From Lachnospiraceae bacterium (GTDB lineage: Bacteria; Bacillota; Clostridia; Lachnospirales; Lachnospiraceae), in contig JAQXVT010000053.1 in assembly GCA_029225065.1 (NCBI GenBank), positions 1 through 64,000 on the forward strand: a stretch of 64,000 nt of DNA, in the 5' to 3' direction. How positions within the stretch are numbered: position 1 is the first letter of the stretch; each line of letters begins with the position of its first letter. Below, in pieces: positions 38,102 through 47,518 of the stretch. The notes below the pieces were generated by a model, which was not told where the DNA came from, searched no databases, and saw nothing but the letters and a program-made list of their open reading frames with translations. The translations under genes and the position numbers were made by a program.

Positions 38102-40381
38102 TCACTTCCAAACCTCATACAGTGCTTCTCCAGCCTTCACGACTCCCGAACCAAGCAGCCGGATTTCCTGCCCCTTCTTCAGATTCACGCACAGCACCGG
38201 TGATTCCAGAGACGGTGCATGAGCTTTCAGATAATCGAGATCCAGTTTCAGCAGTGCTATTCCCTTTTCCACCTTCTCTCCAACCATCACGAGCGTTTTG
38301 AATCCCGCCCCGTCCAGCTTTACCGTATCGATTCCGACATGAATCAAAAGCTCCGTTCCGTCCTCCAGCTTCATGCCGATCGCATGCCCGGTCGGATAGA
38401 GCAGCGTCACCTCGCCATTTCCCGGCGCATAGACGTACGGTTCCTCCGGTATCACAGCGGCCCCGTCCCCGATCATCTTTTCGGCAAAGACTTCGTCGCT
38501 CACCTGCTCCAGAGGAAGTACGCGCCCCGACATGGGACTTGCTATGATCGTCTTCTGCCCTGCTGCCGCAGTCTCCCGCTCACTTTCTGTTTCCGCTTTC
38601 TGCACATCCAAATTTTTACGCCCGGATTTTCCCGCCTTCCGCATCGCTTCAACTGCTGCGTTTTCGTCTTCCTCCGTTTCCGGACAGTTGTCCGCTTCCA
38701 GATACTCCTCCAGCGCCGACTTAATCCGCGTCACCTGCGGTCCGTAAATCACCTGCACGCCCTTTCCTCTCACAATCACACCGGATGCTCCGGTCGACTG
38801 CAAAAGTTCCTTCTGTACCTTCTCCGGCGCGTAAACGCTGCAGCGCAGGCGCGTCGCACAGCAGTCCACATCCTCGATGTTTTCCTTTCCGCCAAGCCCC
38901 CGGACAATGGAAGCACTTCGGACCATCTCCTCTTCCAGGCCATGCCCCAAACCGCACGCCTGCCGCATGTTTTGATGCTCCGCCTGCATTTCGTTCCCCG
39001 CTTCCTCATTTCTGCCGTTTTTCCCGGAGGCTCCCGCTCTCTTTTCTGCCACATCCTTTTTCGTATACAGCTGTGTCTCGCCCACCTCGCGCCCCGGTGT
39101 CTTCAAATCCAACTTTACAATCAGCACGCGGAAAATTCCATAATATAATAGGAAATAAATGATTCCGACCGGAATCAGCAAAAGCCAGCCCGTCTTCTGA
39201 TTGCCCGGCAGCACGCCGAACAAAATCAGGTCGATCAGTCCGCCCGAAAACGTCAGCCCCACTGCGATATTTAAAATATGTGCGACCATGTAGGCACTTC
39301 CAGCCAGCACTACCTGCACGCCAAAGAGGATCGGCGCCGTGAACAGAAAAGAAAACTCAAGCGGCTCCGTAATTCCGGTCAGCATCGAGGCGAGCGAAGC
39401 AGAAAGCAGAAGGCTGCCCGCCTGCTTTTTTCGCTCCGGTCTGGCTGTCTGATACATTGCAAGCGCCGCGCCCGGAAGTCCAAAGATCATAAAAAGAAAT
39501 TCACCGGAAAAATACCGCGTCGCATCGGCACTGAAATGAATGATGTTTGACGCATCCGCAAGCTGTGCAAAGAAAATATTCTGTCCACCCTGCACCAGCT
39601 TTCCGCCGACTTCCATCGTACCGCCAACCGCCGTCTGCCAGAACGGCATGTAAAAGACGTGATGCAGTCCAAACGGAATCAGTGCACGCTTCACCACGCC
39701 AAAGATCAGCGTGCCAAAATATCCGGTGCCGGTCACCAGGCTTCCGATTGCATAGATTCCGCTCTGCACCGCAGGCCAGATAAAATACATCGCAATCCCG
39801 ACAAATAGATAGACGAGGGTCGCAATAATCGGAATAAACCGTGATCCGCCGAAAAAGGAAAGCGCATCCGGCAGCCGGATCTGGTAAAAACGGTTGTGCA
39901 GAGCCGCGGTGCCAAGTCCGACGAGAATGCCGCCAAACACGCCCATCTGCAGCGTCTGGATTCCGCAGACGGACGCAATCGTCCCGTCCAGCACACCTTC
40001 CGCAATGCTTCCGTCTGCAAGAATTATTTCGTTTAGAAGCAGCATTCCGTTAATGGAAACGTGCATGACAAAAAACGCAATGAGTGCTGCGAGCGCTGCC
40101 ACTTCCTTTTCCTTTTTTGCCATGCCGATCGCCACTCCGACCGCAAAAATCAGCGGCAGATTGTCAAAAATGGCACTGCCCACCTCGTTCATCAAAACCA
40201 GCAGCGCATGCAGCACTGTCCCTGCTCCAAGCAGCCATTCCAGATGATAGGCTGCAATCGTCGTCTCATTTGTAAAAGAACTGCCAAGTCCAAGCAACAG
40301 ACCGGTAGCCGGAAGGATTGCGATCGGCAGCATAAAACTCCGCCCGATTCGCTGAAGCACCTCAAAGATTCTGTCTTTCAT
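38102..40381 (-). CDS. PTS transporter subunit IICBA (glucose/N-acetylglucosamine superfamily)
   Basis: EIIC N-terminus; EIIB ENIEDVDCCATRLRCSVYAPEKV; EIIA HVGIDTVKLDGAGF. Confidence 0.93.
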   Translation of the reverse strand: MKDRIFEVLQRIGRSFMLPIAILPATGLLLGLGSSFTNETTIAAYHLEWLLGAGTVLHALLVLMNEVGSAIFDNLPLIFAVGVAIGMAKKEKEVAALAALIAFFVMHVSINGMLLLNEIILADGSIAEGVLDGTIASVCGIQTLQMGVFGGILVGLGTAALHNRFYQIRLPDALSFFGGSRFIPIIATLVYLFVGIAMYFIWPAVQSGIYAIGSLVTGTGYFGTLIFGVVKRALIPFGLHHVFYMPFWQTAVGGTMEVGGKLVQGGQNIFFAQLADASNIIHFSADATRYFSGEFLFMIFGLPGAALAMYQTARPERKKQAGSLLLSASLASMLTGITEPLEFSFLFTAPILFGVQVVLAGSAYMVAHILNIAVGLTFSGGLIDLILFGVLPGNQKTGWLLLIPVGIIYFLLYYGIFRVLIVKLDLKTPGREVGETQLYTKKDVAEKRAGASGKNGRNEEAGNEMQAEHQNMRQACGLGHGLEEEMVRSASIVRGLGGKENIEDVDCCATRLRCSVYAPEKVQKELLQSTGASGVIVRGKGVQVIYGPQVTRIKSALEEYLEADNCPETEEDENAAVEAMRKAGKSGRKNLDVQKAETESERETAAAGQKTIIASPMSGRVLPLEQVSDEVFAEKMIGDGAAVIPEEPYVYAPGNGEVTLLYPTGHAIGMKLEDGTELLIHVGIDTVKLDGAGFKTLVMVGEKVEKGIALLKLDLDYLKAHAPSLESPVLCVNLKKGQEIRLLGSGVVKAGEALYEVWK

Positions 40382-40511
40382 GTCATTTCCTCCGTTTTTT
40401 TCTGCTGCTTATAAAAGCGAAACAGCACATACATCTTCCTCAAAAGCAGTCCACCCTTGGACACTTTCTCACAAATAGTATGCGCTGTTATCTGTTTTCT
40501 ATTCTATCCCG

Positions 40512-41096
40512 TCAGTACACGGAAAAAATATGACATAATTCTTTTTTTGAGGAAAGGCCGAGCTTTTTCAGAATGCTCGTCTGTTGATTCGCAATCGTTT
40601 TTTCCGACGAACGGAGCATAACATCCTCTCCAAGCATGCGGCGGCAGACACACATTTCCGCACCGGAAAGCTGCTGCAGCAGCGCTGCGCGGATCATATG
40701 CGACTGGGGTGTCGGCCCTTGCATCGTCTGCTGAATGGTAGGAACCAGCATAAAAAACTGACTTTTCATGATATACCCGGAAGCAAATGCCTTGCGGCTT
40801 GCGTTCAGTATCGTCTCCGAATCCTCATACCCGCTCAGAATCAGCACCTTTGCATTCGTCTGCTTCCGAATAATCCTTGATGCCTCAATCCCTTCCATTC
40901 CATTTTGCGAGAGTCCCAGATCCATCAAAACGATATCCGGCTGCTGCTCAAGCGCCGCATAAACTGCCTCATCCTTCGTTTTGCAGAGTCCTGTGATTGC
41001 AAATTCATTCTCAAGTTCCAGTGTCTGCACAATCAGATGCCAAAAATCATCGTCATCTTCCACAATCAGCACCCGAACCGGTCTTATCACCTGCAT
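40512..41096 (-). CDS. Response regulator with LuxR-like C-terminal HTH
   Basis: VRVLIVEDDDDFWHLIVQTLELENEFAITG receiver; SSEKTIANQQTSILKKLGLSSKKEL. Confidence 0.86.
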   Translation of the reverse strand: MQVIRPVRVLIVEDDDDFWHLIVQTLELENEFAITGLCKTKDEAVYAALEQQPDIVLMDLGLSQNGMEGIEASRIIRKQTNAKVLILSGYEDSETILNASRKAFASGYIMKSQFFMLVPTIQQTMQGPTPQSHMIRAALLQQLSGAEMCVCRRMLGEDVMLRSSEKTIANQQTSILKKLGLSSKKELCHIFSVY

Positions 41097-42510
41097 CTTC
41101 TTTTCTCCTTTTTTTCAGTCGGAACTTCCGACCTTTTCCCGGAAAGCAGAGAATAAATTCACTGCCATTCCCCTCCTTGCTTTTTACCTCAATCCTGCCG
41201 CCGTGCGCATTCATCACATTCCAGCAGTAGTACAGGCCAAGGCCCATATTTCGTTCCGTCTTTTTTGTCGTATAATAAGGTTCAAAAATCTGTCGGATAT
41301 CTGCCGCCGAAATTCCTCCGCCATTGTCCTTCACGGAGATAATTCCGCCTCCCGTTTTGGAAACCGTATAGGAAAGTTTAATCGTTCCGCGGCTTCCGCC
41401 TGCATCCGCCGCATTGAGCAGAAGATTCTTAAGCACTTCGAGCGTATGGATACGGTCACAGTAAAGCGGCTGATCCGCACACGCCGTAACCGTCACCCCT
41501 GCAATCTTTTTGTTTCGCCGCTTCAAATCCTCCTGCGCCTCCTCAAGCAGAGCGCTCACATCGCACCAGGCAGGATTTAATGAAATACTGTCCGAATAGA
41601 TCTGCGTTTCATACACAAACCGTTTCAGGTATTCCGTCGAGTGACGGATAATCTCCAGTTCCTCCGCTGAAACGCCTTTTCGCTCCAGCAATTGCAGGCT
41701 CCACTCAATCTTGGATAGTTCATTTTTCAGTGCATGGCTGACATACCTCGCATTCTGGCGGATCGTCCTTGCACTGTCCGTCCAGTTGTAATGCTCAAGC
41801 CTTAGCCGCATCCCCCAGATGCCGCCGTGAAACAGATGAAATACAACAAAGAACAGTACTGCCGCGACCATCAGCGCATTGAACTGCCACAGATCCTGAA
41901 GGCCATAGATCCCGAGCGCCTGATACGGAAACGACGTGAGTCCCCAGAACGCAAGCATCGCAATGATGCACAATGCCGCCCCGGCTCTCTGATAAAATTC
42001 ACCCTTCTGCCGGTTCTTCCACAGATACGCGATGAGAAGAGTGATTGCAAGCGCTGCGTATGCCACATTGTAACATCCGACGCTCAGACAGAATATCCGA
42101 TCCTTCTGATATACCACAACATTTTGCCACGGATAAATGATGCACATAATAACTGCCGGCAGATACGGCAGAAAACAGATGGGTCTGAAAAAACGGGAAA
42201 CCCTCCAATCTACCCTGCAGAAATAATAGCAGAAAATCATCACGGTTGGAAGTGCAAAATAATACAGCAGCGTACTCAAGGCACCGTACAGCAATTCTGA
42301 AAATCGAACTGTCCAGATCCCTTTCTCAATCAGTTTGGGCCCTATCTGATAATAAAGATACTCCTTTAACACACCGCCTGCAAAAATACAGCCGCCCACA
42401 AAGCACCACTGATTTGCCCGGTTCTTCGGATTCGACTGAAAAATCAGACAGAATACGAGCAGAATCAGCGCCGTAAAAATCAGAAGATTCATTTTCTCTG
42501 TCCACACCAT
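41053..42510 (-). CDS. Membrane sensor histidine kinase
   Basis: Seven or so N-terminal TM segments; NARYVSHALKNELSKIEWSL; SVKDNGGGISAADIRQIFEPYYTTKKTERNMGLGLYYC. Confidence 0.9.
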   Translation of the reverse strand: MVWTEKMNLLIFTALILLVFCLIFQSNPKNRANQWCFVGGCIFAGGVLKEYLYYQIGPKLIEKGIWTVRFSELLYGALSTLLYYFALPTVMIFCYYFCRVDWRVSRFFRPICFLPYLPAVIMCIIYPWQNVVVYQKDRIFCLSVGCYNVAYAALAITLLIAYLWKNRQKGEFYQRAGAALCIIAMLAFWGLTSFPYQALGIYGLQDLWQFNALMVAAVLFFVVFHLFHGGIWGMRLRLEHYNWTDSARTIRQNARYVSHALKNELSKIEWSLQLLERKGVSAEELEIIRHSTEYLKRFVYETQIYSDSISLNPAWCDVSALLEEAQEDLKRRNKKIAGVTVTACADQPLYCDRIHTLEVLKNLLLNAADAGGSRGTIKLSYTVSKTGGGIISVKDNGGGISAADIRQIFEPYYTTKKTERNMGLGLYYCWNVMNAHGGRIEVKSKEGNGSEFILCFPGKGRKFRLKKRRKEDAGDKTGSGADCGR

Positions 42511-42640
42511 TCTTTCCTGTTGCTTCTGTTATCCACTATTTTAACATATCCTGAACACGTTTCTGAAAATCCTTTCCGCACTCCGGATTTGCCACGCACA
42601 GTATAGCATATACTTCTGAATTTATCCATACACAAAAATC

Positions 42641-42668
42641 TTGACAAATGGATGGAATATGATACAAT
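42641..42668 (+). promoter_or_regulatory. Sigma-A promoter upstream of the MATE gene at 42923
   Basis: TTGACA - 16 nt - TACAAT. Confidence 0.7.
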
Positions 42669-42725
42669 GCATCTGAAAATTATGCAGTGGATTTTTCCAG
42701 ACGAACATAACATGTCATCTTTTCG

Positions 42726-42758
42726 CCACACAGCACTCACGCTGTGTGGCTTTTTTTC
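42726..42758 (+). terminator. Intrinsic terminator inside the 5' leader of a MATE gene
   Basis: GCCACACAGC-ACTCAC-GCTGTGTGGC-TTTTTTT. Confidence 0.9.
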
Positions 42759-42922
42759 TGTCACGGACTCCCCTGCCTGTCCCGCTGTAACCGACTCAGG
42801 CGTAAGACACTCTGCCTCTGAGTGGTATACACAAGCAGCTAAGCGGATTGCGAATATCCGTTTTCATCCAGCAACAGATCTCTTCAGCCTCATCGGCTGA
42901 CTCAAACAAACCGGAGGTAGGT

Positions 42923-44254
42923 ATGAACAACCAGTTTATGAAAGAGAAGCCGGTCTTTCCGCTGCTTCTGTCCATGGCGCTTCCTATGGTGCTCTCCATG
43001 ATGGTAAATGCGCTCTACAACATCATCGACAGCTTTTTCGTCGCTCAGATCAGCGAAGATGCGATCACCGCGCTGTCACTCATTTTCCCAATTCAAAATC
43101 TCATAAACGCCGTCGCAATCGGTTTCGGTGTCGGATTAAATGCCGTCATCTCGATCAACCTCGGCGCACAGGAGGAAAAAAAGGCAAATCAGGCAGCCAC
43201 GCAGGGCCTGCTGCTCTCCGCCGTGCACGGAATCGTCTTTACGGCAGGATGTATTCTTATCATTCCGACCTTTCTCGGTGCGTTCACCTCAGATGCTTCG
43301 GTCATCGATCTCGGCATCCGTTACTGCCGGATCGCCTTTTCCTTCACCACAATCATTATGTTCGGACTTGCCTTTGAGAAAATTTTCCAGGCAGTCGGCA
43401 GCATGAAGGTGACAATGTTCAGCATGCTCTGCGGCTGTATCACAAATATCATCCTTGATCCGGTCCTGATCTTCGGACTCGGGCCGTTTCCAAAACTTGG
43501 CATCGATGGTGCTGCACTCGCAACGGGCATCGGACAGACGGTCACGCTTGTGATTTATCTCGTCATCTATCTGCTGCGCCCGATCCGTGTCAAAATCCAT
43601 GTCAGGGATCTTCGCCCGAATCTCCCGATGATCGGACGGCTCTATGCAATCGGAATCCCGGCCGTGCTCAACATGGCGCTTCCGTCGATCCTGATTTCTA
43701 CCTTAAATGCAATCCTCGCACCGTATTCTCCGATTTACATTCTGATTCTCGGTGTCTACTACAAGCTGCAGACATTCCTGTATCTTCCGGCAAACGGAAT
43801 TGTACAGGGCATGCGTCCGATCATCGGATTTAATTACGGAGCAGGCGAGCAATCGCGCGTCCGCAAAATTTACCGGCTCGTGCTCATCATGACCGGCTCG
43901 ATCATGCTCGTCGGTATGATCGTCTGCATGGCGATTCCAGGTACATTGATCAGCCTCTTTACCGACAACCCGGAAACGATCGCCGCCGGAAAGACTGCGC
44001 TGCGCATCATCAGCCTCGGCTTCGTCGTTTCCTCGATCTCCGTCACTTCATCCGGAGCACTTGAGGGAATCGGAAAAGGCGTTCAGTCCCTGACGATCTC
44101 CCTGTGCCGTTACCTTGTCATCATCGTACCGGCTGCTTTCATCCTCTCACGCCTGATCGGACCGACCGGCGTCTGGCACGCATTCTGGATCGCAGAGGCC
44201 GGGGCGGCGGTGATTTCGATCATTGTGTACCGGAAAACGGCGAGCGCAAACTAA
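42923..44254 (+). CDS. MATE family efflux transporter
   Basis: MNNQFMKEKPVFPLLLSMALPMVLSMMVNALYNIIDSFFVAQISEDAITALSL; GGAGG before ATG 42923. Confidence 0.95.
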   Translation: MNNQFMKEKPVFPLLLSMALPMVLSMMVNALYNIIDSFFVAQISEDAITALSLIFPIQNLINAVAIGFGVGLNAVISINLGAQEEKKANQAATQGLLLSAVHGIVFTAGCILIIPTFLGAFTSDASVIDLGIRYCRIAFSFTTIIMFGLAFEKIFQAVGSMKVTMFSMLCGCITNIILDPVLIFGLGPFPKLGIDGAALATGIGQTVTLVIYLVIYLLRPIRVKIHVRDLRPNLPMIGRLYAIGIPAVLNMALPSILISTLNAILAPYSPIYILILGVYYKLQTFLYLPANGIVQGMRPIIGFNYGAGEQSRVRKIYRLVLIMTGSIMLVGMIVCMAIPGTLISLFTDNPETIAAGKTALRIISLGFVVSSISVTSSGALEGIGKGVQSLTISLCRYLVIIVPAAFILSRLIGPTGVWHAFWIAEAGAAVISIIVYRKTASAN

Positions 44255-44311
44255 ATATCTCTCAGAAGTAAAGCAGAAACACGAATACAGGCATTTGCTC
44301 CACGAATGATC

Positions 44312-44355
44312 TGGCCCTTCTTTACCGGTTGTTCCTGTAAAGAAGGGCCATTTTT
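44312..44355. terminator. Bidirectional terminator between MATE (+) and XylF-like gene (-)
   Basis: TGGCCCTTCTTTAC ... GTAAAGAAGGGCCATTTTT, 14-bp stem. Confidence 0.9.
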
Positions 44356-44366
44356 AACACTTTTTA

Positions 44367-45560
44367 TCACTCCGTCACGTTCCGGTACACATCCTCCCGC
44401 GTGTGGAAATCGCTTCCAATAATCACTTCATCGATATTCTCCGCAGTCACAGCCACCGGATCGATCGTATAATACGGCACCTCATGTGCATTATCTCCGA
44501 CTCTCTGGTCTGCTTCGCCCGCTTCATGGATCGTCGGCTCGTCGCTGTAGGTCACTGCGTCGTTGAGCGTTCGAAGGCTCTCCATCTCTTTCGCGCGCGC
44601 TTTCGCCTGCTGCGGAATGTCCTCCGGCCGGATCCGACCTTCCTCCTCCATTTTTGTGTAACCGAGCGCCGCTGCAAATTCTGCCGCCGTCTGCGCCAGC
44701 TGCTCCACGGATTTGTACACCGTCATCGTCTGCGTTCCCTCGACAATCCGCTGACAGGCAGACAGATCCGCGTCCTGTCCGACAAGGACCACCTTGCCCG
44801 CCAGCCGGTTCTCCGCAAGTGCCCGGAACGCCTGACTCGCCAGATCATCATTTCCGCACATCACGCCGACGAGGTTGCGCGGTGTTGTCGCAAGTCCCTC
44901 CTCCACCGCATCAAACGCAAGCTCCGCCAGCCAGTTTTCACAGTAGTTTGAGTAGACAATGTTCAATCCACTGCCTTCCAGCGCCTTCAGAAAACCTTTT
45001 TTCACCATCGTGATATTGTAATCGGTCGGCGAGCCGTAAATCGCAAAGATATTGCCACCGTCCGGCAGCGCCTTTTTCAGCGCCTCCGCCATCAGGGTTC
45101 CGACCATCTCATTGTCAAACGAAATGTAAAGGTCCGTCTTCGCATTCATCAGAAGGCGGTCATAGGAGATCAAACGAATTCCCTCCCGCTGCGCCTCCGC
45201 CACCACGTCCGCAAGCGCATTTCCGTCAACCGCAATCACGACGATCACGTCCATTTTCTTCTTGATAAAATAACGGATCTGTGAGATCTGCTGCTGCACA
45301 TCACCGTTTGCGACCTGCACATTTACCTCCGCACCGAGCTCCTTCGCAGTCAGTTCAAACTGATCCCGGTCCCGCAGCCACCGCTCGATCACAAAGGAAT
45401 CGAAGCTCATGCCAATCTGCAGGCGGTCAGCCTGATCTGCCTCCGAACTGCGCTCCTCGGATTTTTCGGTAGTGCAGCCTGTCGCTGTCAGCAATAAAAA
45501 TAATAACAGGAAACAAATTAACAGTATGCCACCGCGTGTTTTTCTATTTTTCTCCCCCAT
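44367..45560 (-). CDS. XylF-like sugar-binding lipoprotein
   Basis: Lipobox LLTATGC; QIGMSFDSFVIERWLRDRDQFELTAKELGAEVNVQVANGDVQQQISQI typical of D-xylose-binding proteins. Confidence 0.87.
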   Translation of the reverse strand: MGEKNRKTRGGILLICFLLLFLLLTATGCTTEKSEERSSEADQADRLQIGMSFDSFVIERWLRDRDQFELTAKELGAEVNVQVANGDVQQQISQIRYFIKKKMDVIVVIAVDGNALADVVAEAQREGIRLISYDRLLMNAKTDLYISFDNEMVGTLMAEALKKALPDGGNIFAIYGSPTDYNITMVKKGFLKALEGSGLNIVYSNYCENWLAELAFDAVEEGLATTPRNLVGVMCGNDDLASQAFRALAENRLAGKVVLVGQDADLSACQRIVEGTQTMTVYKSVEQLAQTAAEFAAALGYTKMEEEGRIRPEDIPQQAKARAKEMESLRTLNDAVTYSDEPTIHEAGEADQRVGDNAHEVPYYTIDPVAVTAENIDEVIIGSDFHTREDVYRNVTE

Positions 45561-45768
45561 ATCCAGTCCTTCCCACGTATTATGTTTCCTTCGACACACT
45601 TTCCTGCTATGAAAAATAATCATGTCGATATTATACTTCTCGTAGCCGACCATGTATCAGTCAAAGCAAATCTTCTCAATCCGCTTCGCTGCCTGCAGAA
45701 TCATAAGAATTTCATCCAGTATTTTTATGAACTCTGATATGCCAAATTTCTTCAAACAATAATACAGC

Positions 45769-47370
45769 TTACAGCCGCTCCCGGTACTCGCTCGGCGTGA
45801 TATCCTCCTGCTTTTTGAAGAGGCGGCTGAAGTAGTTCGGGTCGCTGTAGCCGGACATCAGACAGATTTCCTTGATGCTCAGCTCCGGATTTTTGAGCAG
45901 CTCCTTCGCATGTGCAATCCGGATTCTCGTCAGATACTCGATAAAATTCTCACCGGCCTCCTCTTTGAACAGCTTGCTGAAATAGTAGGGGCTGATGTTC
46001 ACATAGCGCGACACCTCGTCGAGCGAGAGTTCATTCGCAAAATTTTCGCGGATGTACGTTTTGGCTTTGGAAATGACGCTCTCGGACTGTTCCTCGCGCC
46101 GCGTCGCCACCTTTCTGCATGCCGCTTCCAGCTTTCCGAGAAACCATTCGCGAAGTGCTGTGTAATCCGGACACTCCAGCACTTCTGCCATGTAATCCCG
46201 GCGCGAGTGAAAGCCGTATGTCCCGATTCCACCGTTCATAAATGCTTCCCGCTCCGCCCAGATGACAAACTCCAGGACTTTGAGCTGAATGTCCGACTTA
46301 TCCTCATAATAATTGCGCACCATCCAGTCAAAAAATTCATTCGCCTTCTGTCTTGCTCCCGGCCAGTCGCCCTTCGCAATCAGGGCAAACAGCCTGCGCT
46401 CCGTCTCATCCGGATAATTGCCCTCGTACTGACCACGCACCGGAAGATCATCGACATGTGCCACGCTGCTCGTACTCTGGCTTAACGCGCGGTAAGCCTC
46501 CCCATAGGAAAGCTTCAGCTCCTCCATCGGATAGCTCTTGCCGATCCCGGCACGGAATTTCGCTTCAAATCCTTTTCCAAGCTTTCTGGTCAGATTTCTC
46601 GCCTGCTCGATGATCTGGATTCGCTCCCCGTACTCCTGCGTGTCCTCATCCTCCCCGCACGGCACCACCAGCACAATGCGGTTCGTCATGATCGGTCCGA
46701 CGATACAGTGAAAAAATTCCTTGCAGATGTTCCGGCACTCCGGATAAAATGCCTGCGCTTTTACACTCATGCCGACCGGCGTTGTCAGCACTCCCTCCTC
46801 GCCCGGCATGCCGAACTGAATCAGCACCACAAACGCCCGCTCGCTCTTGATGTCAAGCAGTGTCTTATAATAACCAAGATCGTTCGCTCCGTCCTCCTGC
46901 AGAATCATACTGTTTACGAAACCGTTTTCTACAATCGGAATCACCGTCTCCAGCTTTTCCTGAATGCGCAGGTTGTCGCTGCGCTTCTTCCGCTCACTGT
47001 CGATCTCCTTAATCGCGCGCTCCAGCACATCCACCACCGTCTGCTGGCGCACCGGTTTCGTCAAATAGTCCACGACACCGAGGTTGATCGCCTCCTTTGC
47101 ATAATCAAACTTGTCATACGCCGTAATAATCACAAATTTGATCGTGCTGTTGAACTTTCGTATCTCCCGGATTGCCTGAATCCCGTTGATGCCCGGCATC
47201 TGGATATCCATAAATGCAATATCCGGCCGAAATGTCTCCGCCAGCTCCACGACAGCGCGGCCGGTCTTTGCACAGGCCAGTTCACACTCGGTTCCGAAAT
47301 TTTTCGTAATAATCTTTTTCAGCGATTCCAGCATAATGCCTTCATCGTCCGCAAGCAGTACTCTGTACAT
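45769..47370 (-). CDS. Response regulator with AraC-type DNA-binding domain (YesN-like)
   Basis: MYRVLLADDEGIMLESLKKII; C-terminal AraC HTH (KEICLMSGYSDPNYFSRLFKKQEDITPSEYRERL). Confidence 0.93.
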   Translation of the reverse strand: MYRVLLADDEGIMLESLKKIITKNFGTECELACAKTGRAVVELAETFRPDIAFMDIQMPGINGIQAIREIRKFNSTIKFVIITAYDKFDYAKEAINLGVVDYLTKPVRQQTVVDVLERAIKEIDSERKKRSDNLRIQEKLETVIPIVENGFVNSMILQEDGANDLGYYKTLLDIKSERAFVVLIQFGMPGEEGVLTTPVGMSVKAQAFYPECRNICKEFFHCIVGPIMTNRIVLVVPCGEDEDTQEYGERIQIIEQARNLTRKLGKGFEAKFRAGIGKSYPMEELKLSYGEAYRALSQSTSSVAHVDDLPVRGQYEGNYPDETERRLFALIAKGDWPGARQKANEFFDWMVRNYYEDKSDIQLKVLEFVIWAEREAFMNGGIGTYGFHSRRDYMAEVLECPDYTALREWFLGKLEAACRKVATRREEQSESVISKAKTYIRENFANELSLDEVSRYVNISPYYFSKLFKEEAGENFIEYLTRIRIAHAKELLKNPELSIKEICLMSGYSDPNYFSRLFKKQEDITPSEYRERL

Positions 47371-47518
47371 CCTTCTTTTTCCACCCTTTTTCAGAATCCA
47401 ATCCCTGTCTTAAGAATTCTCTCTCGCCTGCATTTTGAAAAAACAGTCATTCGCTATTCACTTCGCTGCTTACAGGCTCATACGGAATCTTCCTAAAACT
47501 TCTGTCTGCCATCAGGCA

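Noticed and set aside
42641-42922. Assigning the MATE leader to guanidine, PreQ1 or another known riboswitch class
   Set aside because: I could not match the conserved core of any class by eye, so it is reported only as an unclassified candidate.
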